The position numbers and the translations under genes were made by a program. Of a stretch of 36,525 nucleotides of DNA, positions 7,493-15,593 are shown piece after piece. This DNA comes from Clostridiaceae bacterium. Its GTDB lineage: Bacteria > Bacillota > Clostridia > SK-Y3. The first letter of the stretch is position 1. Every line of letters starts with the position of its first letter. The stretch spans positions 1-36,525 of the forward strand of contig JAAYHJ010000081.1 of the NCBI GenBank assembly GCA_012735465.1, written 5' to 3'. The notes beneath the pieces were generated by a model, which was not told the origin of the DNA, searched no databases, and worked only from the letters and a program-made list of their open reading frames with translations.

Positions 7493-10006
7493 TTAGAGTA
7501 TATATTCTTCTACGTCACTTACTACATATGAAAAATAATATCCACCTAATATATATAAGCTTCCGTTTACATGAACCACAGCATGATGTACTCTTGCTTG
7601 ATCAAAATATGATATACTCGAACTAGAATCTTCTATTCCATTCATCACTATATTATTAAGAGGAAATTTTCCATAATATCCACCAACCTTATTCAATCCA
7701 CCAACAATATACATTTGCGGTTGTCCTTTTCTATATATTCCAGTCAATTCATATTGAAATAGCGGAACATCAATAAAATCAACAGCTCTATGATAGATTT
7801 CTTGAACAGACCCCTCAGAAATTATATACTCAACAATTGAGGCTTCATTCTCATCAAGCTTATACCTTTTTAAACCAAAAATTCTATTGTCTATTGATAT
7901 AATTTTTTCAAGGTCATCGTATGATTGGTTCCATATGTACCCATAATATATCCACATGTCATTTTCCTGATCGTACACTTCTATTTCCCAATTACTACTT
8001 GATACAGATCCGATAACATAGATTTTTCCATTAGCCACGAACGCATCAAATTTTTCCCTCGGCGTAATATCTGCCTTTGTTGTCCATGTATCCGTAACCG
8101 GATCATATTCTTCTACCGTACCCACAACATTACCATTTTCGTCGTAACCACCTATTGCATAAATTTTCCCATTTAATTCAACAGCTTTCAGACCCGCTCT
8201 TGCAGTAGGCATACTTGCCTTTGTTGTCCACGTGTCCGTAGCTATGTCGTATTCTTCTACCACATCTGTAATCTCCTCTGTAACCCAGAAATATGCAATT
8301 TCCCCACCAATCGCATAGATTTTACCACCGTATGCTACTGCCCCAAACTTCATTCTTGCAGTAGGCATGCTAGCTTTCATAATACTACTGCCTATGGGAG
8401 GACTTGTATAACTTTGGACATTACTCCATTCTCCAACATAATTATCCCTTTTAGCCCTGACCCGGACATTATATCTAACATTAGGGCGCCACTCATTAAT
8501 GCTGAAATACGTAGTAGATACAGAAGCTGCTATTGCTCCGTTTACCTCAACATCATATCCTGTCGCAGTCGCGACCGGATCCCATGAAATATCGATTCTT
8601 TCATCTTGCCATTTCGGTTCAATCAATATATTCTGCGGAACTCCCAACTGGCACATTTGCAGAGATTTATAAACGTTCAGCCTTCTACCCCCTGCAACCA
8701 AACCATCCAATTGAGGGAGATAATCAGCTCCACTAAGAATTGCATCCTTAATCTCATCTGTCAACATATCGGGACATACTGATTTTATCAGAGCAGCTGC
8801 ACCGGTTACATGAGGTGCTGCCATGGAAGTACCAGACAATTCGAAATACCAATTACCGGGTATGCAACTGATTATCTCATCTCCAGGTGCTGCAATATCT
8901 ACCGACTCATCACCATAATTGGAAAACCCGGCAAGGTAGTCGGCACTATTCGTCGCTGCTACCGATATGATGTTATCTAAATCATAACAAGCCGGGTAAA
9001 CTTCATAAATATCATTATCCCAAGAATCGTTACCGGCTGCTGCAACAAACAGCCCCTTATATGCTGCAATGGCATCATATAATACTTGAGAGTAAATAGA
9101 GCCACCCCAACTATTATTTGTAATTTTAATATTCATCATGCTTGCATATGCAAGGGCTTCGGCAACTTTGCTAACAAATGTTCCATCACCGTAATCAGGG
9201 AATATTTTAATTGCAGCAACCTTACAGTTCCATGTTACACCTGCAACACCTATATTATTATTACCTTCAGCTGCTATTATACCGGCCACATGGGTACCAT
9301 GACCATGGAAATCGGACGGATCACTATCCCCATCGGCAAAATCATATCCAAAATAATCATCTACATATCCGTTATTATCGTCATCAACACCGTTGCCGGG
9401 TATCTCACCGGGGTTTATCCAAATATTATTTATTAAATCTGAGTGGTAATAATCAATACCCGTATCCAATACACCTACTACAACAGAAGGATCCCCAGTG
9501 TTTATATCCCATGCATCAGGTGCACTGATTCTTTCCATTCCATATTGACTATAAAACCAAGGATCATTTGGAATGGTACTATTAAGCTTTATGATATAGT
9601 CCGGTTCAGCATATTCTACATTAGGGTCTTTTTCCAGTGCCTTGATAGCATCCAATACATTTTGTTTTCCCTTATTTTTCAGCTTGGCAACATATACATC
9701 TTTCCAAGGCTTTTCATATCCCTGGATTTGGCTGCCTTTTGGTCTCTTAGCTTTGGTTACCAATTCAAATGAACTAAACATAGAATCGCTTTTCAGGGAC
9801 ATTTGTGTAAGACTACTTCCATCCTTCATTACAACTAAAACCCTGTCATCCGCAAAGGAATACTCCAGCATCTCCTCATCACTTTTTTTGCCACTGCCCT
9901 GGCTCCCTTCCTCTGCTGATACGGACATCTCAAAAGAGAACATTGTTAGGATAAAAACCATCACTACAAATAATGAGATTAGTCTTTTACCCTTTCTTTT
10001 GAACAT
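7493..10006 (-). CDS. Secreted subtilisin-family (S8) protease with FN3 and kelch repeats
   Basis: About 837 residues. In order: a signal peptide ending near VSAEE (about 31); an inhibitor-like prodomain to about 140 (VEYAEPDYIIKLN at its end); an S8 catalytic domain at about 145-450 with Asp181 in VLDTGID, His239 in HGHGTHVAGI, oxyanion Asn in AAAGND and Ser394 in SGTSMAAPHV; an FN3-like domain at about 455-540 (SWDPVATATGYDVEV); and at least four kelch-type repeats to the end (YGGKIYAIGG, LNGKIYAIGG, NGKIYVIGS, NGSLYILGG). The enzyme should act outside the cell and mature by prodomain cleavage. The ATG at 10006 has AAGGGGG seven bases upstream; a TTG one codon earlier is less likely. Kelch propellers usually bind ligands, so a substrate- or wall-targeting role is inferred. 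Transcription probably starts from the promoter at 10273-10302. Confidence 0.93.
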   Translation of the reverse strand: MFKRKGKRLISLFVVMVFILTMFSFEMSVSAEEGSQGSGKKSDEEMLEYSFADDRVLVVMKDGSSLTQMSLKSDSMFSSFELVTKAKRPKGSQIQGYEKPWKDVYVAKLKNKGKQNVLDAIKALEKDPNVEYAEPDYIIKLNSTIPNDPWFYSQYGMERISAPDAWDINTGDPSVVVGVLDTGIDYYHSDLINNIWINPGEIPGNGVDDDNNGYVDDYFGYDFADGDSDPSDFHGHGTHVAGIIAAEGNNNIGVAGVTWNCKVAAIKIFPDYGDGTFVSKVAEALAYASMMNIKITNNSWGGSIYSQVLYDAIAAYKGLFVAAAGNDSWDNDIYEVYPACYDLDNIISVAATNSADYLAGFSNYGDESVDIAAPGDEIISCIPGNWYFELSGTSMAAPHVTGAAALIKSVCPDMLTDEIKDAILSGADYLPQLDGLVAGGRRLNVYKSLQMCQLGVPQNILIEPKWQDERIDISWDPVATATGYDVEVNGAIAASVSTTYFSINEWRPNVRYNVRVRAKRDNYVGEWSNVQSYTSPPIGSSIMKASMPTARMKFGAVAYGGKIYAIGGEIAYFWVTEEITDVVEEYDIATDTWTTKASMPTARAGLKAVELNGKIYAIGGYDENGNVVGTVEEYDPVTDTWTTKADITPREKFDAFVANGKIYVIGSVSSSNWEIEVYDQENDMWIYYGYIWNQSYDDLEKIISIDNRIFGLKRYKLDENEASIVEYIISEGSVQEIYHRAVDFIDVPLFQYELTGIYRKGQPQMYIVGGLNKVGGYYGKFPLNNIVMNGIEDSSSSISYFDQARVHHAVVHVNGSLYILGGYYFSYVVSDVEEYIL

Positions 10007-10272
10007 CAAAATACCCCCTTATCATATGAATTGTTAAATTTGTAAGTTTAAAATATACATCCAAAAGAGCAAAATTACAATTCTGCTTCCAATATATCTA
10101 ATCCAGATTCATAACATATTACCGGGGATTTCCGCAGGTCAGGTGCCGGGTATCCGATATTCATTTATACCAGACACTCTATTTTGCAGTATTTTTAATA
10201 GAACCCCCCTTTGATGCTGTGATTAGATTATATTTTGGGTTTCCGCTGAATTGTAATTTTCCCTTTAATGGA

Positions 10273-10302
10273 ATTATACTATAATATATGTAAATTTGTT
10301 AA
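10273..10302 (-). promoter_or_regulatory. Candidate sigma-A promoter of the subtilase gene
   Basis: On the minus strand TTAACA (-35, 10302-10297) is followed by 18 bases and a perfect TATAAT (-10, 10278-10273). The implied leader of about 260 bases is long, and an additional promoter closer to the gene cannot be excluded. Confidence 0.5.
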
Positions 10303-10303
10303 T

Positions 10304-10370
10304 TATTTTTTATTATTGTAATAAATTTCACTCATTGAAATATTTTGAAGTGCTTCTAACAAAAAACTAC
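10304..10370. repeat. Diverged intergenic repeat, copy B
   Basis: The counterpart of 7342-7408. It sits just upstream of the subtilase promoter -35 box and 20 bases from the dockerin terminator. Similarity was judged by eye in AT-rich sequence and could be partly compositional. Confidence 0.4.
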
Positions 10371-10382
10371 TTAAATTTCCAC

Positions 10383-10414
10383 AAAATAAAAAAGCACCTG
10401 TTAACAGATGCTTT
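10383..10414 (-). terminator. Terminator of the dockerin gene
   Basis: Read on the minus strand: AAAGCATCTG (10414-10405), loop TTAA, CAGGTGCTTT (10400-10391), then a T-rich run. One mismatch interrupts the stem. It lies about 65 bases past the dockerin stop codon. Confidence 0.8.
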
Positions 10415-10477
10415 CAGATTTTTATTGAACCTATTTAATATGTACTTTTCGATAAAAATTTATTTATTCTTCCATTT

Positions 10478-11116
10478 TTAATTCCCGCCACCGTAATTAG
10501 CTCTTGATTCCACCGGGAACTTATCAATAAGGCCTACTGTATATCTTAAAATCAAAATGGCATCTCCTGCGGCAATTTCTCCGTCACCATTAACATCTGC
10601 AGCAATTTTTTGTGCATCTGTAAAAGTGATCAGTCCTACTGTATTTCTTAAAACAAGAATTGCATCTCCTGCAGCAATTTCTCCATCTCCATTTACGTCC
10701 CCATACAATACACTGGGTTCATCAACACTAAAAATCACGCTAACTCTTTGGCTTACGCCCGTCCCACTTATACGAACCACATATGAACCTGCTGCATTAT
10801 CCGGCATTTTAAACTTAACGGAAAAGGAACCATCTGCATTCTTCGTGGTAATCTGATCAATATAAATAGGATCGGAGCCTTCTACTTCCCCAGTCTCCTC
10901 ATCTATCGGTAAACATAATAATGTTACCTGCTTACCAGCCCCTGTGCTAATCTTACCTGTTACTGTAACCGTATTAGTGGATTTGTCGTAAGTTACAGCT
11001 GCATCTTTAATTTCTGCTGCCAATGCTGAAGTCGATAATGCCATGATAAGAATAAAAATTGCAATACCGCCGGCAATCTTTTTCAGCGTTCTTTTTTTAA
11101 ATATTCCTTTCATCAT
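10478..11116 (-). CDS. Small secreted protein with a C-terminal type I dockerin
   Basis: About 212 residues. A signal peptide (ending near STSALAAE) is followed by a beta-sandwich-like module of about 100 residues (AAVTYDKSTNTVTVTGKIST to IFSVDEPS). The C-terminus is a dockerin with two calcium-binding repeats, GDVNGDGEIAAGDAILVLR and ADVNGDGEIAAGDAILILR, nearly identical to each other. Dockerins plug into cohesins of cellulosome-type scaffolds; no cohesin is present in this window. The AAGDA recognition region differs from the Ser-Thr pair of classical Acetivibrio thermocellus dockerins, so it may have a different partner. There is no catalytic domain, so it may be a structural or capping component. 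Two adjacent ATG codons (11116 and 11113) follow AAGGGGG. The frame extends upstream to 11176, but the promoter at 11148-11176 shows that part is not coding. Confidence 0.88.
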   Translation of the reverse strand: MMKGIFKKRTLKKIAGGIAIFILIMALSTSALAAEIKDAAVTYDKSTNTVTVTGKISTGAGKQVTLLCLPIDEETGEVEGSDPIYIDQITTKNADGSFSVKFKMPDNAAGSYVVRISGTGVSQRVSVIFSVDEPSVLYGDVNGDGEIAAGDAILVLRNTVGLITFTDAQKIAADVNGDGEIAAGDAILILRYTVGLIDKFPVESRANYGGGN

Positions 11117-11147
11117 TTTCCCCCTTCTTTTTATTATGTTTTTAATC

Positions 11148-11176
11148 ATTATATCAATAATTTTCCAAGCATGCAA
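11148..11176 (-). promoter_or_regulatory. Candidate promoter of the dockerin gene
   Basis: A perfect TATAAT (-10, 11153-11148) with TTGCAT (-35, 11176-11171) at 17 bases spacing, on the minus strand. It lies between the importer operon end (11209) and the dockerin ATG, giving a short leader of about 25 bases that includes the AAGGGGG site. Confidence 0.55.
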
Positions 11177-11208
11177 TAAACAATAAATAAAATATTATCT
11201 ACATTTCA

Positions 11209-12009
11209 TTAATTATCTTCGTTTAAAATATCTTTTTCGACAACTGAAATATCTTTTTCTACAATCCGATACTTCAATATCTTATACTCCAACCAATCAA
11301 TTATTTTAAACAAAAGTATGCCCATCAGGCTAAGGGCCAGTATGCCGGCAAACATATCAACATAATTAACCATTATCCAATTGTTTATTATGAAGTATCC
11401 TATTCCATAAGTGGTTGCAAAGTTTTCTGCAAAGAACAATACTGAGATACTAATACCTATGCTTATCCGTAAAGCAGATATAATTTGAGGTAAAACAGCA
11501 GGTATTATAAGATGAACATATGTCTGCCACTCATTCAGTCCAAGGGATTTTACAGACAAAAATAGTTCCCTTGGTATATTCTTTACCCCATCCCTTGTTG
11601 CTATAAGTATTTGGAAAATAATTATGGTAACTATCAAAAAAATCTTAGACCTTTCCCCAAGTCCTAGCAACAACATAAATACTGGTAGAAAAGCAATCTT
11701 AGGTATTGGATATAATATGTATACAACAGGGGATATAAGTCTATCCACCTTTTCCCTGAGGCCTAATAATAGTCCAATTGGAACACCAACCGATATGGAA
11801 ATAAGTATGGCTATAAAAATTCTATAAAGACTAAAAATTATGTGCATATGCATATCTTCCTGAAGCAGCCTGAAAAATGCAGCAATGGTTGCATGAGGAG
11901 AGGGTATAATACTTGAGTTTACAAATAAATGCATTACATACCAAAAGCAAAGCACCATGGAAGAACCCCAAATAGTTTTTAGGCAAGAAAGCTTTTTCAT
12001 TATCCTCAT
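11209..12009 (-). CDS. ABC transporter permease, SsuC/TauC/NrtB type
   Basis: 266 residues with about six membrane segments, typical of BPD-type permeases for nitrate, sulfonate, taurine or pyrimidine-type solutes. The cytoplasmic EAA loop is seen as SVKSLGLNEWQTYVHLIIPA (about 150-170), which contacts the ATPase. The ATG overlaps the stop of the ATPase gene (ATGA), so this is the third and last gene of a tightly coupled importer operon. No strong terminator follows. The substrate cannot be read from the sequence. Confidence 0.88.
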   Translation of the reverse strand: MRIMKKLSCLKTIWGSSMVLCFWYVMHLFVNSSIIPSPHATIAAFFRLLQEDMHMHIIFSLYRIFIAILISISVGVPIGLLLGLREKVDRLISPVVYILYPIPKIAFLPVFMLLLGLGERSKIFLIVTIIIFQILIATRDGVKNIPRELFLSVKSLGLNEWQTYVHLIIPAVLPQIISALRISIGISISVLFFAENFATTYGIGYFIINNWIMVNYVDMFAGILALSLMGILLFKIIDWLEYKILKYRIVEKDISVVEKDILNEDN

Positions 12010-12734
12010 AGTACAGCACCTAACTTTTTTCTCACCTCAAGGCAGGTATTATAAAAATCTGAATTTAAACGGTTATTTTCATCCCCGAAGCAAGGATTTT
12101 CAACCTGGTATTCTATTTTTCCTTTACCCATTATTATTATCTTTTGTCCCAAAAAAACCGCTTCTTCAATGCTATGGGTAACCATTACTAAAGTGACCGG
12201 ATTTTTTTTATATATCCTCAATATAAGATTTTGAATATGCTCTTTGGTAATTTCATCAAGGGCAGAAGATGCCTCATCCAAAAGCAATAAATCCGGCTCG
12301 GTGACAAGAGTTCTCGCAATTGCCACCCTTTGTTTCTGACCACCACTTAACTGGCCGGGATATTTATCCTTATGGGCCAGCATGTCCATTTCATCAAGTA
12401 TGGAATTAACCTTATTTGCTATAACTTCCTTGTCCAATCCCCTCACCTTGAGTCCCAGGGCGACATTATTCCATACCTTCTTCCAGGGCAAAAGCCCCAT
12501 ATCCTGGAGAATTACTCCTGTTTTTTTTCTAACGGACTTTAATTCTTCTCCGTTAATCAAAACCTGTCCACTTTGAGGCTGAATAAGCCCTGCAAGGGCA
12601 TAAAGCAGGGTAGTCTTTCCGCACCCGGACGGCCCTATGATGGCACAGGTGCTGTTTTTAGGTATGTAAAGATTTATATTGGATAAAGCGGTCTCATTTC
12701 CGTATTTGACTTTCAATCCTCTTACCTGTATCAT
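12006..12734 (-). CDS. ABC transporter ATP-binding protein, SsuB/TauB type
   Basis: 242 residues. Walker A is GPSGCGKTTLL (about 34-44), the Q-loop is VILQDMGLLPW, the signature is [13 protein letters not shown], Walker B is LLLLDEASSALD and the switch histidine is in VMVTHSIEEA. The Q-loop form QDMGLLPW is typical of the nitrate/sulfonate/taurine importer group. The ATG overlaps the stop of the substrate-binding protein gene (ATGA), and its own stop overlaps the permease start. It energises import together with its neighbours. Confidence 0.92.
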   Translation of the reverse strand: MIQVRGLKVKYGNETALSNINLYIPKNSTCAIIGPSGCGKTTLLYALAGLIQPQSGQVLINGEELKSVRKKTGVILQDMGLLPWKKVWNNVALGLKVRGLDKEVIANKVNSILDEMDMLAHKDKYPGQLSGGQKQRVAIARTLVTEPDLLLLDEASSALDEITKEHIQNLILRIYKKNPVTLVMVTHSIEEAVFLGQKIIIMGKGKIEYQVENPCFGDENNRLNSDFYNTCLEVRKKLGAVL

Positions 12735-13651
12735 TGTTCAACAAACTTCCTATATACAAGATCATCGGCACTGACTCTAAGGTCCTTCTTAATAGTGTTC
12801 CCTGTCCACCTAATAATCTTTTCAAGGTATTCCTCATCCTGCAAGGTTGCTTTCCTAAACTTAGGAAGAACCATATCGTCCTTTATTTCAGGACTTATGT
12901 TTTCAAGTTTTTCTATCAGTATGTCCCTTGCTTCCCGGTCATCCTTTTGTATATCTTCAACAGCCTTATTATATGCTTCATGAAACAGCTGTATCGCCCT
13001 TTCTTTCTCATAAATCGCTTTACCGGTAAATACCAGGACATCCGGACAATACTCGTCTTCCAGACCATAAACCTTTTTCTCCAGCCCCTGGAGTGCCCCC
13101 ATTGATGCCATCGGCTCAGGAAACACCCCCATGTCAAGCTCGCCGCTTACAATGGCTGCAAGCCTTGTAGGTATTTCGTTTATAAATACCTTTTCAATAT
13201 CATACTGTTCTCCCAGCCATTGTTCAATAAGAAAATTGGTCACGCTTACCTCCATCATACCAACCTTTACTGATTTTTTGGCTTCACTTCCTTTTTTCAT
13301 AAGTACAGGGAATACACCCTCGGTCATCATGGTAGCCTTTAAATCAAATCCTCCGTCCACATTTGTAGCTACAGCTATCAGGTCGGTTACGGCACCGTCT
13401 ATTGCATTGGTTTGTAAGGCACTTTGCCTGTTTTGAGCGTTATTGAATATTTCAAATTCAACCTCCAAACCAAGTTCTTCAAAATACCCTTTCTCCTCTG
13501 CCAAAAGCATGGGCGCCGCATCAACGGCAGGCATCAATCCTACCTTTAACGACATTGCCCCCTTCCTGCTTCCTCCTTTTCCACTGCACCCTGCAGTTAA
13601 GGCTAAAATAAGAGACAATAACGCCGCTTCAATGATATGCCTTTTTTTCAA
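12731..13651 (-). CDS. ABC transporter substrate-binding lipoprotein, SsuA/NMT1-like
   Basis: About 306 residues from a TTG start: a lipoprotein signal peptide with lipobox LTAGC, a Gly/Ser linker, then a periplasmic-binding-protein fold (LKVGLMPAVDAAPMLLAEEK, then GYFEELGLEVE) like the NMT1/SsuA group that binds sulfonates, nitrate, taurine or thiamine-pyrimidine precursors. The frame is open upstream to 13717, but that stretch includes a perfect inverted repeat and no ribosome binding site, whereas GGAGGGGG precedes the TTG at 13651. First gene of the importer operon. The substrate is unknown. Confidence 0.85.
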   Translation of the reverse strand: MKKRHIIEAALLSLILALTAGCSGKGGSRKGAMSLKVGLMPAVDAAPMLLAEEKGYFEELGLEVEFEIFNNAQNRQSALQTNAIDGAVTDLIAVATNVDGGFDLKATMMTEGVFPVLMKKGSEAKKSVKVGMMEVSVTNFLIEQWLGEQYDIEKVFINEIPTRLAAIVSGELDMGVFPEPMASMGALQGLEKKVYGLEDEYCPDVLVFTGKAIYEKERAIQLFHEAYNKAVEDIQKDDREARDILIEKLENISPEIKDDMVLPKFRKATLQDEEYLEKIIRWTGNTIKKDLRVSADDLVYRKFVEQ

Positions 13652-13690
13652 ATTTCCCCCTCCAATTCTAAAAAAATAATAAGATAGCCA

Positions 13691-13738
13691 ATAAACAAAT
13701 GAGCAAATGAAATCCATGCCATTTGCTCATTTGTTTAT
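13691..13738 (-). terminator. Perfect 19-bp inverted repeat between the FGGY kinase and the importer operon
   Basis: ATAAACAAATGAGCAAATG (13691-13709) is exactly complementary to 13720-13738 with a 10-base loop. It starts about 20 bases after the kinase stop codon and lies upstream of the substrate-binding protein gene. It may be a terminator for the kinase, although the T-run is short, or an operator/attenuator for the importer. Confidence 0.65.
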
Positions 13739-13759
13739 TTTAATATCTTTCCAATGTTC

Positions 13760-15367
13760 TTACTTGAGGTATTCCACGGCAGCTCTTTCAATAGCCAGTC
13801 CTTTGGTATAACGCTTCATAAATTCATTAAAACCTGCAACATCGGAAGGATCCGGCTCAACAGAAATCCTCTTTTGTCCGGCAAAAACTCTGTTATTGAG
13901 GAAGTCTTCCAGCGATTCGCCTTCTGAACGGTTAATCATGTAGGAAGCAAGTAGGGCAATACCCCAGGCTCCACCTTCTCCGGCGGTTTCCATGATGGCT
14001 ACCGGAACTCCCACAGCAGCAGCCATAATCTTCATGCCAACTTCCTTTGTCTTGAAGAACCCGCCATGGCCTAAGATTTCATCCACCTTAACCGATTCTT
14101 TTTCAAAAAGTATGTTAAGGCCGGTTCTCAGAGCACCTAATGCTGCAAATAAATTGACTCTCATAAAATTAGCCAGGTTGAAATTGCTGTTGGATGAACG
14201 CACGAACAAAGGACGCCCTTCTTCAAAATGTGTAATATGCTCTCCTGAAATATATCCATAAGCCAATAAGCCGCCGCAATCCGGATCACCTTTCAGGGCC
14301 GCACCAAGTAAAGTATCATAAAGCTTAGGTTTGCTTACCTCCATGCCCAATTCTTTTATAGCCTGGGCAAACAAGGAAATCCAGGCATCGTAATCGGAAG
14401 TACAATTGTTGGAATGGGCCATAGCCACCAGCTTACCATCAGGCGTTGTAACAAGATCGATTTCAGGATATGCTTTGGACAATTCCTTTTCCAATACGAT
14501 CATTGCAAAAACAGATGTGCCTGCGGACACATTACCGGTACGAGCGGATATAGTGTTGGTTGCCACCATACCGGTTCCTGCATCACCTTCAGGCGGGCAA
14601 AGCGGGATACCCGGCTGCAGCTGGCCGGTTACATCCAAAAGCTTTGCTCCTTCAGCTGTAAGCTCACCGGCTCTTTCACCGGCTACCAAGACACTCGGCA
14701 ATATATCCTGTAAACGCCATGGAAGATTCAGCGGGCTAATAAGCTCATTGAACTGTTCAATCATCTTTAAATTATAATTCTTGGTATTTAAGTCAATGGG
14801 GAAAACGCCAGAAGCCTCACCCACACCCAGAACTTTCTGTCCTGTTAGCTTCCAATGTATGTAACCGGCTAATGTAGTCAGGTAATTAATCTCAGATATA
14901 TGTTCTTCTTTATTTAAAATGGCCTGGTAGAGATGAGCAATGCTCCACCTTTGCGGTATGGGATAATTAAACAATTTTGTCAAGGCTTCCGATGCCGGTC
15001 CGGTTATATTATTACGCCAGGTACGGAAAGGCGTCAGGAGATTTCCATCCTTGTCAAAAACCATGTACCCATGCATCATTGCGCTTATACCAATAGCTCC
15101 CGTTGTCTGGAGGGTTATTCCGTATTTTTCTTTCACATCTTGTGCCATCTTTTGATAACTGTCTTGCACACCATTCCATATATCCTCTAAGCTGTAAGTC
15201 CAAATGTTGTTGACATAACTATTCTCCCAGTCATGGCTACCGGAGGCAATAGGCGTACTGTCTTCACTTATCAGCACTGTTTTGATCCTTGTAGAGCCCA
15301 GCTCAATTCCAATCGTTGTTTTGCCGTTAATAATGGCATCTTTAATTTGATTCAATTCAAGACTCAT
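13760..15367 (-). CDS. FGGY-family carbohydrate kinase (AraK-like ribulokinase candidate)
   Basis: 535 residues with the two-domain FGGY/actin-like fold: the phosphate-1 motif [15 protein letters not shown] at about 19-33, [15 protein letters not shown] at about 108-122, the central [20 protein letters not shown] region and the ADP-binding [12 protein letters not shown] near 435. FGGY kinases phosphorylate sugars such as ribulose, xylulose or glycerol. The length and N-terminal extension resemble the alternative ribulokinase AraK described in Clostridium acetobutylicum and Bacteroidetes, and an araD gene lies 8 kb away, so L-ribulokinase is my best guess. No isomerase is visible. It starts with ATG behind AGAGGAGG. 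A hairpin followed by seven Ts lies in its leader (15426-15455). Confidence 0.8.
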   Translation of the reverse strand: MSLELNQIKDAIINGKTTIGIELGSTRIKTVLISEDSTPIASGSHDWENSYVNNIWTYSLEDIWNGVQDSYQKMAQDVKEKYGITLQTTGAIGISAMMHGYMVFDKDGNLLTPFRTWRNNITGPASEALTKLFNYPIPQRWSIAHLYQAILNKEEHISEINYLTTLAGYIHWKLTGQKVLGVGEASGVFPIDLNTKNYNLKMIEQFNELISPLNLPWRLQDILPSVLVAGERAGELTAEGAKLLDVTGQLQPGIPLCPPEGDAGTGMVATNTISARTGNVSAGTSVFAMIVLEKELSKAYPEIDLVTTPDGKLVAMAHSNNCTSDYDAWISLFAQAIKELGMEVSKPKLYDTLLGAALKGDPDCGGLLAYGYISGEHITHFEEGRPLFVRSSNSNFNLANFMRVNLFAALGALRTGLNILFEKESVKVDEILGHGGFFKTKEVGMKIMAAAVGVPVAIMETAGEGGAWGIALLASYMINRSEGESLEDFLNNRVFAGQKRISVEPDPSDVAGFNEFMKRYTKGLAIERAAVEYLK

Positions 15368-15425
15368 GATTTTTCCTCCTCTTAAATAGTATACATCCTC
15401 ACCCTGTTTAATGCCTAAAACCGTT

Positions 15426-15455
15426 AAAAAATTAAAGGCTCCTCTTTACCTTTAA
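15426..15455 (-). terminator. Possible attenuator hairpin in the kinase leader
   Basis: On the minus strand TTAAAGG (15455-15449) and CCTTTAA (15438-15432) form a 7-bp stem followed by a T-run, the layout of an intrinsic terminator placed about 60 bases before the kinase ATG. The stem is short and AT-rich. Confidence 0.35.
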
Positions 15456-15517
15456 TAAATTTCATTTTAACTATATACTAAATTCAACCGATTTTCAAGC
15501 CATCCTTAATTAAAATA

Positions 15518-15550
15518 AAGAACTACAGGGTATCCGACCCCATAGTTCTT
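15518..15550 (-). terminator. Terminator of the dapF-dapL operon
   Basis: AAGAACTA (15518-15525) pairs with TAGTTCTT (15543-15550), with an inner GGG/CCC pairing across a two-base internal loop. On the minus strand it is followed by TATTTTAATT. It lies about 45 bases past the dapL stop. Confidence 0.7.
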
Positions 15551-15593
15551 ATGCTGAAGCCGGTTACTAAATATAATTTTACAACATATAATT

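Larger units (their letters stand above)
10007..10477. other. Long leader of the subtilase gene and terminator region of the dockerin gene
   Basis: About 470 bases without a supported gene. The left part (10007-10266) would be a leader of about 260 bases for the protease; it contains a G/C-rich block at 10121-10155 in otherwise AT-rich sequence, which could fold but matches no riboswitch I know. Then come the promoter (10273-10302), a repeat-like block (10304-10370) and the dockerin terminator (10383-10414). Confidence 0.45.

Noticed and set aside
9086-9772. Several overlapping plus-strand open frames opposite the subtilase
   Set aside because: Mirror frames of a strongly supported protease; compositions are low-complexity and have no domain match.
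10478-11116. Evidence for a complete cellulosome locus
   Set aside because: Only a dockerin is present; no cohesin, scaffoldin or dockerin-bearing glycosidase is seen in the window.
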